From Methylococcaceae bacterium UBA662 (GTDB taxonomy: Bacteria; Pseudomonadota; Gammaproteobacteria; Methylococcales; Methylomonadaceae): DNA of 27,583 nt. The DNA is taken from the NCBI GenBank assembly GCA_002299425.1, contig DBNW01000074.1, forward strand, positions 1 to 27,583, read 5' to 3'. Below, piece after piece: positions 15,624-24,824 of this stretch; the stretch's first letter is position 1, and each line of letters starts with the position of its first letter. The translations under genes were made by a program, and so were the position numbers. The notes under the pieces were generated by a model, which was not told the origin of the DNA, did not search any database, and worked only from the letters and a program-made list of their open reading frames with translations.

Positions 15624-16247
15624 TTACAGACTGCTTGAATAGTTTAATGCCTGAAAGTCTTGTTGATAACATTCAACAATTGAAGCCCTTAACGTTTCGG
15701 ATATTGTTTTGTGCTTCGGTGGGCCGTCTATTACAGGACTTTTGTTAATGGGATATGAATGGGCGTTGACAAGGTTTAAGCCAAACCGATCGTTGATATG
15801 CGTTACCCACGCATCGTCCAATTTGTTTTCCAGCTTGTACCATGTCACTTGCGAATTGATGAATTCTACCTGCGGTCTCAAGTGGTTATCCAAGCAACCG
15901 GGCTTTTTTTTATAGCGTTTTATGATCTTTTCCCCCCAACTATCAATCGGCACCTTGCCCTCGGGGTTACGCATGCGGTATTCGGACTCGAAACGGTGAA
16001 GGGGATTTCTGACCACGGTAAAAATAAAATCAAATTTTGAAAAATCAAACAGGCTGCCTAACACATCCAGGTGGAGGTGTTGAGGCGATATGCGCATAAC
16101 GTTGTTTAAAAAGCCACTGTTGTTGCCGTGTGCCAGAAATTCAATAGCATAACCGTTGCGCTTGAACAACGCCTCGACAAACGTACCCCCTGTTTTTGGG
16201 ATGTGTATGAATAAAATGGTCTTACCTTCTTTGTGAAAAATAGGCAT
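15624..16247 (-). CDS. Small sulfotransferase-family protein
   Basis: The ATG at 16245-16247 was chosen, giving 207 residues from MPIFHKEGK; an open extension to 16295 runs inside the preceding gene. ILFIHIPKTGGTFVEALF (11-28) is the 5'-phosphosulfate loop of PAPS-dependent sulfotransferases, and FTVVRNPLHRFESEY (76-90) is the 3'-phosphate site with its RNP and R-x3-SEY pattern. The enzyme would move sulfate from PAPS to a sugar or other hydroxyl or amine group. It has no membrane anchor. It starts two bases after the stop of the GT61-like gene, so the two form an operon. This suggests sulfation of a glycan made by the partner; the acceptor is unknown. Confidence 0.8.
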   Translation of the reverse strand: MPIFHKEGKTILFIHIPKTGGTFVEALFKRNGYAIEFLAHGNNSGFLNNVMRISPQHLHLDVLGSLFDFSKFDFIFTVVRNPLHRFESEYRMRNPEGKVPIDSWGEKIIKRYKKKPGCLDNHLRPQVEFINSQVTWYKLENKLDDAWVTHINDRFGLNLVNAHSYPINKSPVIDGPPKHKTISETLRASIVECYQQDFQALNYSSSL

Positions 16248-16249
16248 TT

Positions 16250-17719
16250 TTAAGCGGCGTCGTTTAAAAACGCTTTCAGTTGCGCCACGACCCATTTTGC
16301 TGCCATTTTAGGATGGCTGATTGAATAGTCCCGGTTCCTGTTCTTAACGGCCTGGGGATTTTGCTCGGAAAGCAAAATCCACTGGGTGGGAATGTGTTTT
16401 GGCTGAGTTGCGATTTGGGCTTGATCGCCATGCCATTTGACGGTGCTGAGCGTGACGTTTTCTGGTAGGGGTGAATGGATAATGCCGTTCACGTTATAAA
16501 ACCAAGCAATTTTATGTTGCTGTGTGCCTGAATGGCATAAATAAAAGTCGGCAACAGCGGCCATTGCTATCACCTCGGTTATCGGCAAACCGTTGATATT
16601 GATAATTTGCCGAGCAAAATCAATACCCGCAAGATTTCTCTGTAAATCATTAACAATGGCTTGTATTTCAAGGTCAAGCCCCGCCACCCCTGCCGCCCAC
16701 GGATTGATAACAGTGTCCGAGGGCATTGAGAAGCCATCGACTATTACTGTACCGTTAGGGAAGGCTTCAAAGAAGCTGTTTAAAACGGCACCGACAAATT
16801 CCCGTTGATTCAAAAGGCGCCGTCTCAGCCGTTGCACGGAGACCCAAAAAACAGGCTGTTTGTTGTCGCTGCTGCTTTTAGCCTGCTTGTAGTTGTCGGT
16901 ACCTCCCGCCGTAGGCTTAAAGTGTTGCAACAAGACACGGGTCAAGCTCAGCGGAATATAAGTGCTTCCCAAATTGGCACCGTAGCGAATTTTTATCCAC
17001 CGCTCCCCTTCGGCAAACACCTGTGTTTGTGGAAAACTCTGTATGGACACCGCGTCTGTTGAAAAAACATGACTCAAATCCCCTAACGGAAAACAGGGGC
17101 TGACTAGGTAAAATTCCCTTTTAATCGAACCCGTCAACAGGGGTAATTGGTACAAAGCGGGCAACAGGTTCCAATAAACATGGGCAAAATTAAGGGAGTC
17201 AAATGCGATAACTCCCCGGCTGCATTCTGCGCTGATCAGGCCGCCGATGAGTGCACAACCTAACTCATAAGCATGTGTTTTATGACAAATTTCCTCTAAA
17301 CAAAAAGAATTTTTTCCCTGCGCTTTCAGCGCAAACTCTTTGCACTCGCCATTTTCCAGCCACAGAAAATGATCCACAGGAAAGCCTTGACCTAGGGCCT
17401 TGCTGAACAGCACCGCATCGCCACAAGGACCAGAAAATTTCAGGTAAACCGTTAAGTTAACGTCCAAAAACAATTCGTAACTGGCCATCCTGGCACCTGA
17501 AACAGGGCAGTAGATAACCATTTTTGCGCCCATGCAAGATGCCCATTGAAAGCGCCTTATCGCCCTGTGGCCGACCCATTCGTTTAATTCACTGACAGCA
17601 GCGAAAAACATTTCGCTGTAGCGGAACACACCGTTGTTAGGCATAAACTCAAACCACCAATTGTTGACCGTTAAAACGCCGTCCCTGATTTTATTCGGGG
17701 CGGCTGTTTTTTTTTGCAA
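16250..17719 (-). CDS. Uncharacterised protein, possibly GT61-like glycosyltransferase
   Basis: The open frame codes for up to 489 residues from a TTG at 17717-17719; an ATG at 17642-17644 (residue 26, MPNNGVFRYSEMFF) is an equally good start. I do not firmly recognise it. Two stretches recall GT61/DUF563 glycosyltransferases: NFAHVYWNLLPALYQLP, resembling their NxxHWLxDxLPRL motif, and FWVSVQRLRRRLLNQREFVG, resembling the arginine-rich acceptor-domain start. A later ITEVIAMAAVADFYLCHSG segment corresponds to the place where that family has its donor-site loop. There is no signal peptide or membrane helix. It is tightly linked to the sulfotransferase downstream and lies 29 bases after the transglycosylase gene, which fits a surface-glycan role. 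Confidence 0.6.
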   Translation of the reverse strand: MQKKTAAPNKIRDGVLTVNNWWFEFMPNNGVFRYSEMFFAAVSELNEWVGHRAIRRFQWASCMGAKMVIYCPVSGARMASYELFLDVNLTVYLKFSGPCGDAVLFSKALGQGFPVDHFLWLENGECKEFALKAQGKNSFCLEEICHKTHAYELGCALIGGLISAECSRGVIAFDSLNFAHVYWNLLPALYQLPLLTGSIKREFYLVSPCFPLGDLSHVFSTDAVSIQSFPQTQVFAEGERWIKIRYGANLGSTYIPLSLTRVLLQHFKPTAGGTDNYKQAKSSSDNKQPVFWVSVQRLRRRLLNQREFVGAVLNSFFEAFPNGTVIVDGFSMPSDTVINPWAAGVAGLDLEIQAIVNDLQRNLAGIDFARQIININGLPITEVIAMAAVADFYLCHSGTQQHKIAWFYNVNGIIHSPLPENVTLSTVKWHGDQAQIATQPKHIPTQWILLSEQNPQAVKNRNRDYSISHPKMAAKWVVAQLKAFLNDAA

Positions 17720-17748
17720 ACGATAAGCCGGATGTACGGGTATTTTCT

Positions 17749-18849
17749 TTACCGTGCATGTTCCCTAGCAAAGTATTCATTGGATGCACCCTGGGGCTGA
17801 AAAGCGACACCTTCTGCAAAAAATACAGTGGGGTTATTGACAATTTCACGCGCCGCCAAAAACTGGGCGTAATAATTGCGGGAGGCAAACCCAAACGCCG
17901 GTCCTTGGTAATAATCAACGATACGCATAAAATCAGCGCCCATATAACGTTGTGCCCGCTTCATGCCACCAATGCCGTGGTTGTAGGCAGTCAGGGCCGA
18001 CGGCCAGTTGCCCAGTTTTTTGTAGGCGTGACTTAGGTAATGGCTGGCACCGATGGCAGAGGCGAAGGGATCCATGCGCCGGTCAAGCGTGTTGCCATCC
18101 GGCATAAATGTCTTCGCGGCCCCCTCGGTGAACTGCCACATGCCGACAGCACCCGCGGAAGAGCGGGCGGCGGGTTGGAACGAAGACTCTACGTGCGGCA
18201 AATAGACCAGATCTTCCGGCAAACCGGCGTTACGGAAAATTTCCCGAAAGCGCAGGTCATAGCCGCTGCTGATCTCCAGGCCGCGTTTAAAGCGCTCGCG
18301 GGTGCCGCGTTGACCCCTAACGCGCTCGCTGGCACCCGACACAATACTGCCAATGGGTTTCCCTGTGCTTTCAAGTTTAGCGACCAATTGTTGGTCAGAC
18401 GGGCCTAACGGCACCTGGTAACGCAACTTGTTTTCCAGATCGATAAGTCTCACCTTCCAATAATCCCGTCTTGCGTTCATGACGGATTTTTGTTCACTGG
18501 TCAAGCCCTCAGCGACATAACCGGGCAAAGTTAACACCTCGTAAATAACATCCATATGGCGGTTGTCATGAAAAACCACCTGCGACCGTCGCCACACGGC
18601 GTAGGTATTGCGCCAAAACGCCACTGCCGGTTCCAATCCGGGCGGTTTTGGGAATAGGCCCGCGTAGGACCCTGGCGGGTATCCCTTAATGACCTGGACA
18701 GGGTAGTGGGAGTGTTCGCTAACACCGCCAGTATTTTGTTGCGTGTGCTTCTCGTGCTCATCTTTATTGACCGGCGCATTGCCGCCACAGCCGTTTAAAA
18801 ACGCCAGTACAACGAAAGCCAAAGAAAGAGTTAGGGGGCAACGGTTCAT
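17749..18849 (-). CDS. Lipoprotein lytic transglycosylase (SLT domain, MltD-like, no LysM)
   Basis: A 366-residue protein with a lipoprotein signal: a basic start MNR, a hydrophobic stretch and lipobox LNGC with Cys21. Position 22 is Gly, so outer-membrane sorting is likely. Residues 22-60 are a polar linker. The catalytic SLT domain spans about 195-340, with catalytic Glu221 in LPHVESSFQP, the motif SSAGAVGMWQFTEGAAK and ALTAYNHGIGGMKRA. It cleaves the MurNAc-GlcNAc bond of peptidoglycan to leave 1,6-anhydroMurNAc ends. Unlike E. coli MltD it carries no LysM repeats. ATG 18849 is preceded by TAGGAG nine bases upstream, and a good promoter lies at 18996-19023. Confidence 0.9.
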   Translation of the reverse strand: MNRCPLTLSLAFVVLAFLNGCGGNAPVNKDEHEKHTQQNTGGVSEHSHYPVQVIKGYPPGSYAGLFPKPPGLEPAVAFWRNTYAVWRRSQVVFHDNRHMDVIYEVLTLPGYVAEGLTSEQKSVMNARRDYWKVRLIDLENKLRYQVPLGPSDQQLVAKLESTGKPIGSIVSGASERVRGQRGTRERFKRGLEISSGYDLRFREIFRNAGLPEDLVYLPHVESSFQPAARSSAGAVGMWQFTEGAAKTFMPDGNTLDRRMDPFASAIGASHYLSHAYKKLGNWPSALTAYNHGIGGMKRAQRYMGADFMRIVDYYQGPAFGFASRNYYAQFLAAREIVNNPTVFFAEGVAFQPQGASNEYFAREHAR

Positions 18850-18995
18850 TGTGTTTTTCTCCTAAGAGAGCCCGGTTCGGCACGGGCAGAGCGGCTAATT
18901 CAAGCCGTTAAAACAAACCTCGACACGGCCGCCAGTCGCAAACCTGAAAGCAAATACGGCGGGAGACTTGTTTTTTCCAGTAAAAACCGACCGGC

Positions 18996-19023
18996 ATTGT
19001 AACCGGTTACACCGTTCTGGCAA
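18996..19023 (-). promoter_or_regulatory. Promoter for the transglycosylase gene
   Basis: On the minus strand TTGCCA (19018-19023), a 16-base spacer and TACAAT (18996-19001) match 5/6 and 5/6 of the sigma-70 consensus. The predicted transcript has a leader of about 140 bases before ATG 18849. The whole gap 18850-19117 holds no convincing gene. Confidence 0.5.
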
Positions 19024-19117
19024 AACCTCAAGCCCGACGGTTTTTTGCTGACTGAAGCCTGATACCATCAGCCCGTTTTTAACGCAAACCGGGGGAAGCT
19101 TCACCCTGTGTGCCCGG

Positions 19118-21772
19118 CTAATGGCGGTTTTTTAACACCAGCTTGCCCAAAGACGGCAAAACCACAAAAGTGCAGGTGACTACCCAAAAAATACCAATGG
19201 TAATCACCAAACCCATGCTGGCAACACCCTGGTGGCTTGAAAAAGCCAAGCCGGCAAAGCTAGAGCTGGTGGTCAGGGCACCGTAAAACATCGCCCGTGC
19301 GGTGCTGGACTGGTAGATATTTTGTTGCTCTGACAAAGAGTGCCGCAATTTTTCGACCATGTGGATGCCGTTGTCGACGCCGAAACCCAGCAACAAGGGC
19401 AAGGCGATGACATTGGCGAAATTAATGGGGGTCTGGGTTAAGACGGTGCTAGCCATGGTAAACAGGCCGGCTAATAGCAACGGCACCATAATCAACACGG
19501 TGTCCGTAAGGCTACGCCGGATTACCAGCAAAACCACGGCTATGGTAATGAGGGCCGTGTAAATAGCCTGCCGGAAAGCGGCCAGCACCTCCCTCATGGA
19601 CTCCCAATACATAACCGGCAAGTCTGTGGCATCCGGGGCGACTGCTTGCACTTCGGTAATAAAATTTTCCAGATTTTTTAAATCGTTCAGGTTGTTTTTT
19701 GGAAACACCTGGATACGATACCAACCGTCTGCGCTCAACCAGCGCTGTTTTAGCTCTTGCGGCAAATTCTCTAGGGTGACGGCATCGGCCTCTAAACCGG
19801 CAAAAATTCGGTTCATGACAATCGGCAAGGTTCCTAACAGGCTGGTTTGCAAACTGGCGGCAAATTGCCCACGGTCCGGCTCCATGCGATTGTCAAGCTC
19901 TAACAGCACGCCCTCCAGCCCTGTTTTTAATAGGTTTAGAGTATTTTTTTCATGTGCATCGGTTTTACCCGGCAAAACCCGGTCGATGGTATCGAGCATT
20001 TTGACCATGCCTGCATCGGGCCGTGGGTTCAGCTCCAATGCTGGAAAACGCTCACCATGAAAACCTAAAAGCATGCGCATTTCTTGGATGATGGGCAATT
20101 TTTCTGCTTGGTCGCCGGGGACAAGATCGTACAAACTGACAGTCCGGTCAACCGAGGGAAGCTGTTCTAGCTGCCGCTGCAAGGCCTTTGCCCGGTCGCT
20201 GTCTTGGGTAATGACGGCTAACGTCATGGGCGTGGCATTTTTGTCTTTAACCAATTCCTTGAAAGCAATGACCGATTCGGAATGGGGATCGCGCAAGTTA
20301 ATCGGGTTAAAATCGGTCTTTACCCAGGGCAGCAAAGCGCAGGCAACCAGCGCCAAAACAAGCGTGGCTACGGCAATGGGCTTGGCAAAATGCAAAGTAA
20401 ATGCGGCCAACTGCTTAGGTATCCCGTCAAACAAGCCCGGCTGAGTCGGGTCAACCGCTCCGCTCACTTTAGGGGCGGGCAGAATCCTTAGCAGCACGGG
20501 CAGCACCGTCAAGGTGACACCTAAGCAGATGAACAAACTGGTACCCGCCAACAAGCCCAATTCTGACACCCCCTTGTAGTCGGTCGGGATAAATGCGTAC
20601 AAACCTATGGCCGTAGTCGCAGCACACAGCAACAAAGAGGGACTGGTCGCCGCCAAAGTTTCTTTTAAGGCTGTGGTCTTGCCGTAGCCTTTCAGTAGGC
20701 CATCACGGTAACGCAAACAAAAATGAATGGCGTATTCAACCCCTAAGCCTATGTTGGACACGGCAAAGGCGACTGAAATTAAATTTAAATCGCGCACCGC
20801 AACCGCAGCAAACGCGCCACAAAAAACCAAACCCAAAACCAGTGTTATGCCGGTTGATAGGGTCAGGGACCAGGAACGGTAGGCCAACGACAAAATACCC
20901 ACCACGACCACCAACGAAAACAGACTGGCAACAAAAGTACCCGTACCCATGCCGGCTATTTCATCATCTTCAAGGCCTACCTCGCCGGTGATTAAAATTT
21001 GGACGGGCGGCATATTAGGGACTTGAATTTGTTTTTCCATGCTACGGACGGCCGTGATAGCGGCTTGCGCCGGCCGCACCTTCGTGTAATCAAACACCGG
21101 CTTCGCTAAAACCCAGCCAACACTGCCGAAATCGGCGTTTTCGCCGGCGATCGAACCCTGCCAAGACAGCATGGTCTGTTCGCCTTTAAGCCTGTCGTGT
21201 ACAACCGATGAAAGTGTTTTTACCAGAGCAAACCAATCGGCCAGCACCTCCTGACCCTCTCCGGCATGGCTTAGGGTGTCTTGCAGTATGGAAAAAAAAC
21301 CGGCTAAATTCGGCTCTTGGTAAATCCTGCCTAAAAACGGCTGGGCTTGGGAAAAGGTGTCGGACACCGCCTGCAATGCGTCGGCTTCAAGATACAGCAG
21401 GCCATTTTTTCTAAAAAAAGCGTTGTTCTCCGGCAAGTACACCGCTTCAAAATTGGTCTTGTCGGCCTTAAGCATACGTTCTAGGCGTTGGCTGGCCGCT
21501 TGGGTTAACTCCGGCGTAGCTGATTTCACCACCAGCAGCAACGTTCTGAAATCATGGGGGAATTGCTGCTCAAACCGTCTGCGATTTTGCTGAAATGGCG
21601 CCTCCGGGGCCACCAATTCTGCCGTATCGGTATTCACCCTTAGCGTGGACGCGGTGTATTCCCACGCCAAATAAGCACACAGGAGCGTCCCCATCAATAC
21701 GATAAAAGGGTGCTTAAGGCTCCACTCTCCCCACCCGGCAAGCACGCTCTGCCCATAGCTTTTTAAAGACAT
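19118..21772 (-). CDS. hpnN: HpnN-type RND transporter (MMPL family)
   Basis: An 884-residue inner-membrane protein with the RND layout of two halves. Each half has one helix, a large periplasmic loop and five more helices: helix 1 at about 22-42, helices at about 275-435, helix 7 at about 458-480, and helices at about 722-880. The repeated motifs NIGLGVEYAIHFCLRYRDG (first half) and LLLGFGVDNGIHMVEK (second half) are the charged helix-4 region of MMPL proteins. Length and the N-terminal HPFIVLMG...LRVNTDTAELVAP match the hopanoid transporter HpnN, which moves hopanoids to the outer membrane. No other hopanoid gene is in the window, so the lipid substrate is inferred. The ATG has a weak ribosome site and follows a 256-base structured gap. 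Confidence 0.85.
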   Translation of the reverse strand: MSLKSYGQSVLAGWGEWSLKHPFIVLMGTLLCAYLAWEYTASTLRVNTDTAELVAPEAPFQQNRRRFEQQFPHDFRTLLLVVKSATPELTQAASQRLERMLKADKTNFEAVYLPENNAFFRKNGLLYLEADALQAVSDTFSQAQPFLGRIYQEPNLAGFFSILQDTLSHAGEGQEVLADWFALVKTLSSVVHDRLKGEQTMLSWQGSIAGENADFGSVGWVLAKPVFDYTKVRPAQAAITAVRSMEKQIQVPNMPPVQILITGEVGLEDDEIAGMGTGTFVASLFSLVVVVGILSLAYRSWSLTLSTGITLVLGLVFCGAFAAVAVRDLNLISVAFAVSNIGLGVEYAIHFCLRYRDGLLKGYGKTTALKETLAATSPSLLLCAATTAIGLYAFIPTDYKGVSELGLLAGTSLFICLGVTLTVLPVLLRILPAPKVSGAVDPTQPGLFDGIPKQLAAFTLHFAKPIAVATLVLALVACALLPWVKTDFNPINLRDPHSESVIAFKELVKDKNATPMTLAVITQDSDRAKALQRQLEQLPSVDRTVSLYDLVPGDQAEKLPIIQEMRMLLGFHGERFPALELNPRPDAGMVKMLDTIDRVLPGKTDAHEKNTLNLLKTGLEGVLLELDNRMEPDRGQFAASLQTSLLGTLPIVMNRIFAGLEADAVTLENLPQELKQRWLSADGWYRIQVFPKNNLNDLKNLENFITEVQAVAPDATDLPVMYWESMREVLAAFRQAIYTALITIAVVLLVIRRSLTDTVLIMVPLLLAGLFTMASTVLTQTPINFANVIALPLLLGFGVDNGIHMVEKLRHSLSEQQNIYQSSTARAMFYGALTTSSSFAGLAFSSHQGVASMGLVITIGIFWVVTCTFVVLPSLGKLVLKNRH

Positions 21773-21803
21773 AATTCAATAATTTAAAGTAAATAATAAC
21801 GAT

Positions 21804-21959
21804 CGCCCATGCTCTTTAAAGATGGGCGGTAAGCAGAGGAAGCGAACGAGGATTGGCTTTAAGGGCAGGCCCCCTCAAGCGACCTACCGATTAGCAAACG
21901 GCTTCGTACTCCTTAAGCACCCTGCCAATTCAGGCTGTCACCTCCCGGTGATGGGGTGC
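21804..21959. other. Structured non-coding element between hpnN and parC
   Basis: The gap 21773-22028 has no gene but several strong stems. CGCCCAT (21804-21810) pairs with ATGGGCG (21822-21828). GCACCC (21917-21922) pairs with GGGTGC (21954-21959), enclosing TCACC-tccc-GGTGA (21938-21951) and a small GCC/GGC hairpin. GGCAGG (21864-21869) could alternatively pair with CCTGCC (21921-21926), which competes with the GCACCC stem. It matches none of the common riboswitch, 6S, 4.5S or RNase P cores I know. It could be the hpnN leader (minus strand) or an independent small RNA; orientation is open. Confidence 0.35.
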
Positions 21960-22028
21960 CGGAATTCTTGCTAGTAGGGCGGCGAACTGACGCAACTCGG
22001 CTACTTAGGCGCAGCCAAAACCCATTCG

Positions 22029-24275
22029 CTAAACAGCGACGGGGGGTTCGGCCAACAAATTATCGACGCGCTGAAATCCTTTGGGCAAAGCCAGACCTCT
22101 TTTGCCACAGGCAGCGCAATACGCGACCCGATCGCCCGGCTTGAGCGTCACTGTGCGCTTGCCTGAGACGACGGTTAATTTCCCAGAGGGTGGCATTCGC
22201 GTCCAGGCAACCACCCTGTCTTTGCCTGAAAGCCAATCTTGGCTGTCAAGCTGGATCATTTTACTGCCCTTGCCTTTGCTTAAGGCCGGCAATTCATGAG
22301 CCGAAAAAATCAGCAAACGGCCTTGTAACGTAGCCACCGCCAAGCAATCATTCTCAGCCTGCAACAGCAAGGGCTGCAACAAGGCGGCTTTTGCCTCCAG
22401 ACTGATCACGGACTTGCCCGCCCTGCTCTTAGTCGATAAGTCAGCAGTCTTAATGCGAAAGCCGTAACCCCGGTCACTTGCCAACAGCACCCAATCGTCT
22501 GAGTGGCTAGCCTGCATGTACATGAACATCGCCCCGGCGGGCGGATTCAGTCTGCCGGTTAACGGTTCGCCTTGGCTTCTAGCGGACGGCAGATCATGCA
22601 CCGTGGTGTTGTAAACCCGGCCGGTTGAATCAAAAATTAGCAACGGCTGCGTAGAGCGGCATTTGACGGCGTCTAAAAAACCATCACCGGCACGGTAATT
22701 TAAGCTTTCAACAGCGATGTCGTGGCCTTTAGCAGCGCGTATCCAGCCCTTTTGCGACAAAATGACGGTCATCGGCTCATTGACAATCAAGGCCGTAGCC
22801 TGCAGTGCTTGAGCGGGTTCACGCGCCACCAAGGGCGATCTTCTGTGGTCGCCGTATTTATCGGCATCTGCCAGCAATTCTTTTTTTATCAATTGATTGA
22901 GAATTTCCTTAGACGCTAGCGTCTGCACCAAACGTACCCGCTCAGTTTCCAAGTCATTTTGCTCGCTACGGATTTTTATCTCCTCCAGTTTAGCCAGATG
23001 GCGCAGCTTCAATTCCAAAATGGCTTCCGCCTGAGTGTCCGTCAAGCCGAACCGTTGCCTTAGCACCGGCTTAGGGTGTTCTTCGTTTCGGATGATCGCA
23101 ATCACTTCGTCAACATTCAGGTACGCTATCAACAACCCCGCCAGCACATGCAGGCGCGCTAAAACCTTATCTAAACGATGCTGCAAACGGTAACGCACGG
23201 TTTGCGTTCGAAACGCCAACCATTCGATCAAAATAGCCCGCAAGCCCTTGACTTGCGGCCTGCCGTCTAGGCCGATCGTGTTCAGGTTAACCCGATAGCT
23301 TTTTTCAAGATCCGTGGTGGCAAACAAATGCAACATCACCGCATCGGCGTCGATGCGTTTGGATTTGGGCATCAGCACAATACGGGTGGGGTTCTCATGG
23401 TCGGATTCATCGCGCAGGTCTTCGATCATGGGCAGTTTTTTTGCCAACATCAAAGCGGCTATCTGTTCTTGCAATTTGCTGCCGGACACTTGATAGGGCA
23501 AAGCCGTGATAACGATGTTGCCGTCTTCCTGTTCGTAGACGGCGCGCATTTTTATCGAGCCAAGCCCGCAGCGGTACAGTTTCTCCAAGTCTTCGGCCGG
23601 GGTGACTATCTCCGCCGAAGTCGGGTAGTCTGGACCTTTGACGAAGGTCATTAGCGTTTGCAACGGGCTTTCTGGGTTGTCCAGCAATTGCACACACGCT
23701 TGTACCACTTCCCTTAAATTGTGCGGCGGAATGTCCGTGGCCATGCCCACAGCAATGCCCATCGTTCCATTCAACAACACATTGGGCAAGCGGGCAGGCA
23801 ACAGCGAGGGCTCGTCCAAAGTGCCGTCAAAATTTTTCACCCAGGGTACTGTTCCCTGCTCCAATTCACCCAGCAAACTTTGTGCGTAGCCGGTCAGTCG
23901 CGATTCGGTGTAGCGCATGGCGGCAAAAGATTTTGGGTCGTCCGGCGAACCCCAGTTGCCCTGCCCATCAATCAGCGGATAACGGTAGGAAAAATTTTGC
24001 GCCATCAGCACCATCGCTTCGTAACAGGCGGTGTCGCCGTGCGGATGGTATTTGCCCAGCACGTCACCTACGGTGCGGGCAGATTTTTTATACTTAGCTG
24101 CGGCACTTAACCCCAATTCGGACATGGCATAGACAATGCGCCGTTGCACCGGCTTAAGGCCATCGGCGATATGCGGCAGGGCGCGGTCCAAAATCACATA
24201 CATGGAATAGTCCAAGTAGGCTTTTTCGGCAAAATCCTTTAACGGCAGTTGTTCGTAGTTTGCTGCGAGGGCCAC
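22029..24275 (-). CDS. parC: DNA topoisomerase IV subunit A
   Basis: A 748-residue type IIA topoisomerase subunit that, with ParE, decatenates daughter chromosomes. The N-terminal breakage-reunion domain has the active-site Tyr122 in FAAMRYTESRLT. The quinolone-determining region is GKYHPHGDTACYEAM, with Thr82 at the place of E. coli Ser80 and the equivalent of Glu84 retained. ParC rather than GyrA is indicated by the length, the MSELGLSAAAKYKKSARTVG stretch and a short C-terminal beta-propeller without a GyrA-box. The start is GTG 24273-24275, sharing one base with the TAG stop of the thioesterase gene (TAGTG). parE is not adjacent. This 1-base overlap implies co-transcription with the thioesterase. 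Confidence 0.97.
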   Translation of the reverse strand: MALAANYEQLPLKDFAEKAYLDYSMYVILDRALPHIADGLKPVQRRIVYAMSELGLSAAAKYKKSARTVGDVLGKYHPHGDTACYEAMVLMAQNFSYRYPLIDGQGNWGSPDDPKSFAAMRYTESRLTGYAQSLLGELEQGTVPWVKNFDGTLDEPSLLPARLPNVLLNGTMGIAVGMATDIPPHNLREVVQACVQLLDNPESPLQTLMTFVKGPDYPTSAEIVTPAEDLEKLYRCGLGSIKMRAVYEQEDGNIVITALPYQVSGSKLQEQIAALMLAKKLPMIEDLRDESDHENPTRIVLMPKSKRIDADAVMLHLFATTDLEKSYRVNLNTIGLDGRPQVKGLRAILIEWLAFRTQTVRYRLQHRLDKVLARLHVLAGLLIAYLNVDEVIAIIRNEEHPKPVLRQRFGLTDTQAEAILELKLRHLAKLEEIKIRSEQNDLETERVRLVQTLASKEILNQLIKKELLADADKYGDHRRSPLVAREPAQALQATALIVNEPMTVILSQKGWIRAAKGHDIAVESLNYRAGDGFLDAVKCRSTQPLLIFDSTGRVYNTTVHDLPSARSQGEPLTGRLNPPAGAMFMYMQASHSDDWVLLASDRGYGFRIKTADLSTKSRAGKSVISLEAKAALLQPLLLQAENDCLAVATLQGRLLIFSAHELPALSKGKGSKMIQLDSQDWLSGKDRVVAWTRMPPSGKLTVVSGKRTVTLKPGDRVAYCAACGKRGLALPKGFQRVDNLLAEPPVAV

Positions 24276-24769
24276 TAAACGTCTTCCTCTAAATCCATCT
24301 GCAGGGCGCGGCTTTTCTCCAAGCTGTCTTGACGCAATTGTTTACGCAGCTCGGCAGCCGCATAACGCCGATGGTCGGCTGCGCTGTCCAATTGCAAGCG
24401 AGGCACTTGCATGGGCTTGCCCTGCTCATCGATTGCTACCATGGTAAAGTGGCAAGATGTCGTATACCGTTTTTCGTAAGTGCGCAAATGCTCCGCAACC
24501 ACTTTAACGCCGACTTCCATTGAAGAGCGTCCAACGTAATTGACCCGGGCGTGAAAAGTCACCAATTCACCGACGTTGATGTTCTGCTTGAAAAATACTT
24601 GGTCCAGTGCTGCTGTTACCACATAGTTCTTACAGTATTTAGCAGCGCACGCATAGGCGACTTGATCCAGCAATTTCAACAATGCCCCACCGTGTACATT
24701 GCCGGCAAAATTGGCCATATCGGGAGTCATTAGCACCGTCATGGTTAGTGTTTTTTCTTGATTACTCAT
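24275..24769 (-). CDS. Acyl-CoA thioesterase (hotdog fold, YciA/BACH type)
   Basis: A 164-residue single hotdog-domain protein. MTPDMANFAGNVHGGALLKLLDQVA is the family signature, with the Asn/Gly-His-Gly-Gly loop and the following Asp in the active site. GVKVVAEHLRT and CHFTMVAIDEQGKP belong to the second half of the fold. It hydrolyses medium- or long-chain acyl-CoA to free acid and CoA in the cytoplasm. The last 25 residues are charged and probably helical. AAGGAAG precedes the ATG at 24767-24769. It is the promoter-proximal gene of a pair with parC, a functionally odd but tightly overlapping arrangement. Confidence 0.9.
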   Translation of the reverse strand: MSNQEKTLTMTVLMTPDMANFAGNVHGGALLKLLDQVAYACAAKYCKNYVVTAALDQVFFKQNINVGELVTFHARVNYVGRSSMEVGVKVVAEHLRTYEKRYTTSCHFTMVAIDEQGKPMQVPRLQLDSAADHRRYAAAELRKQLRQDSLEKSRALQMDLEEDV

Positions 24770-24824
24770 GCACTTCCTTGAAAATTAAATAGACGGACTC
24801 ACTTACTCGCCTTAGAGCCCGGCC

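Noticed and set aside
18895..19104. 69-codon minus-strand open frame between hpnN and the transglycosylase
   Set aside because: It spans the likely transglycosylase promoter and leader and shows no protein family features.
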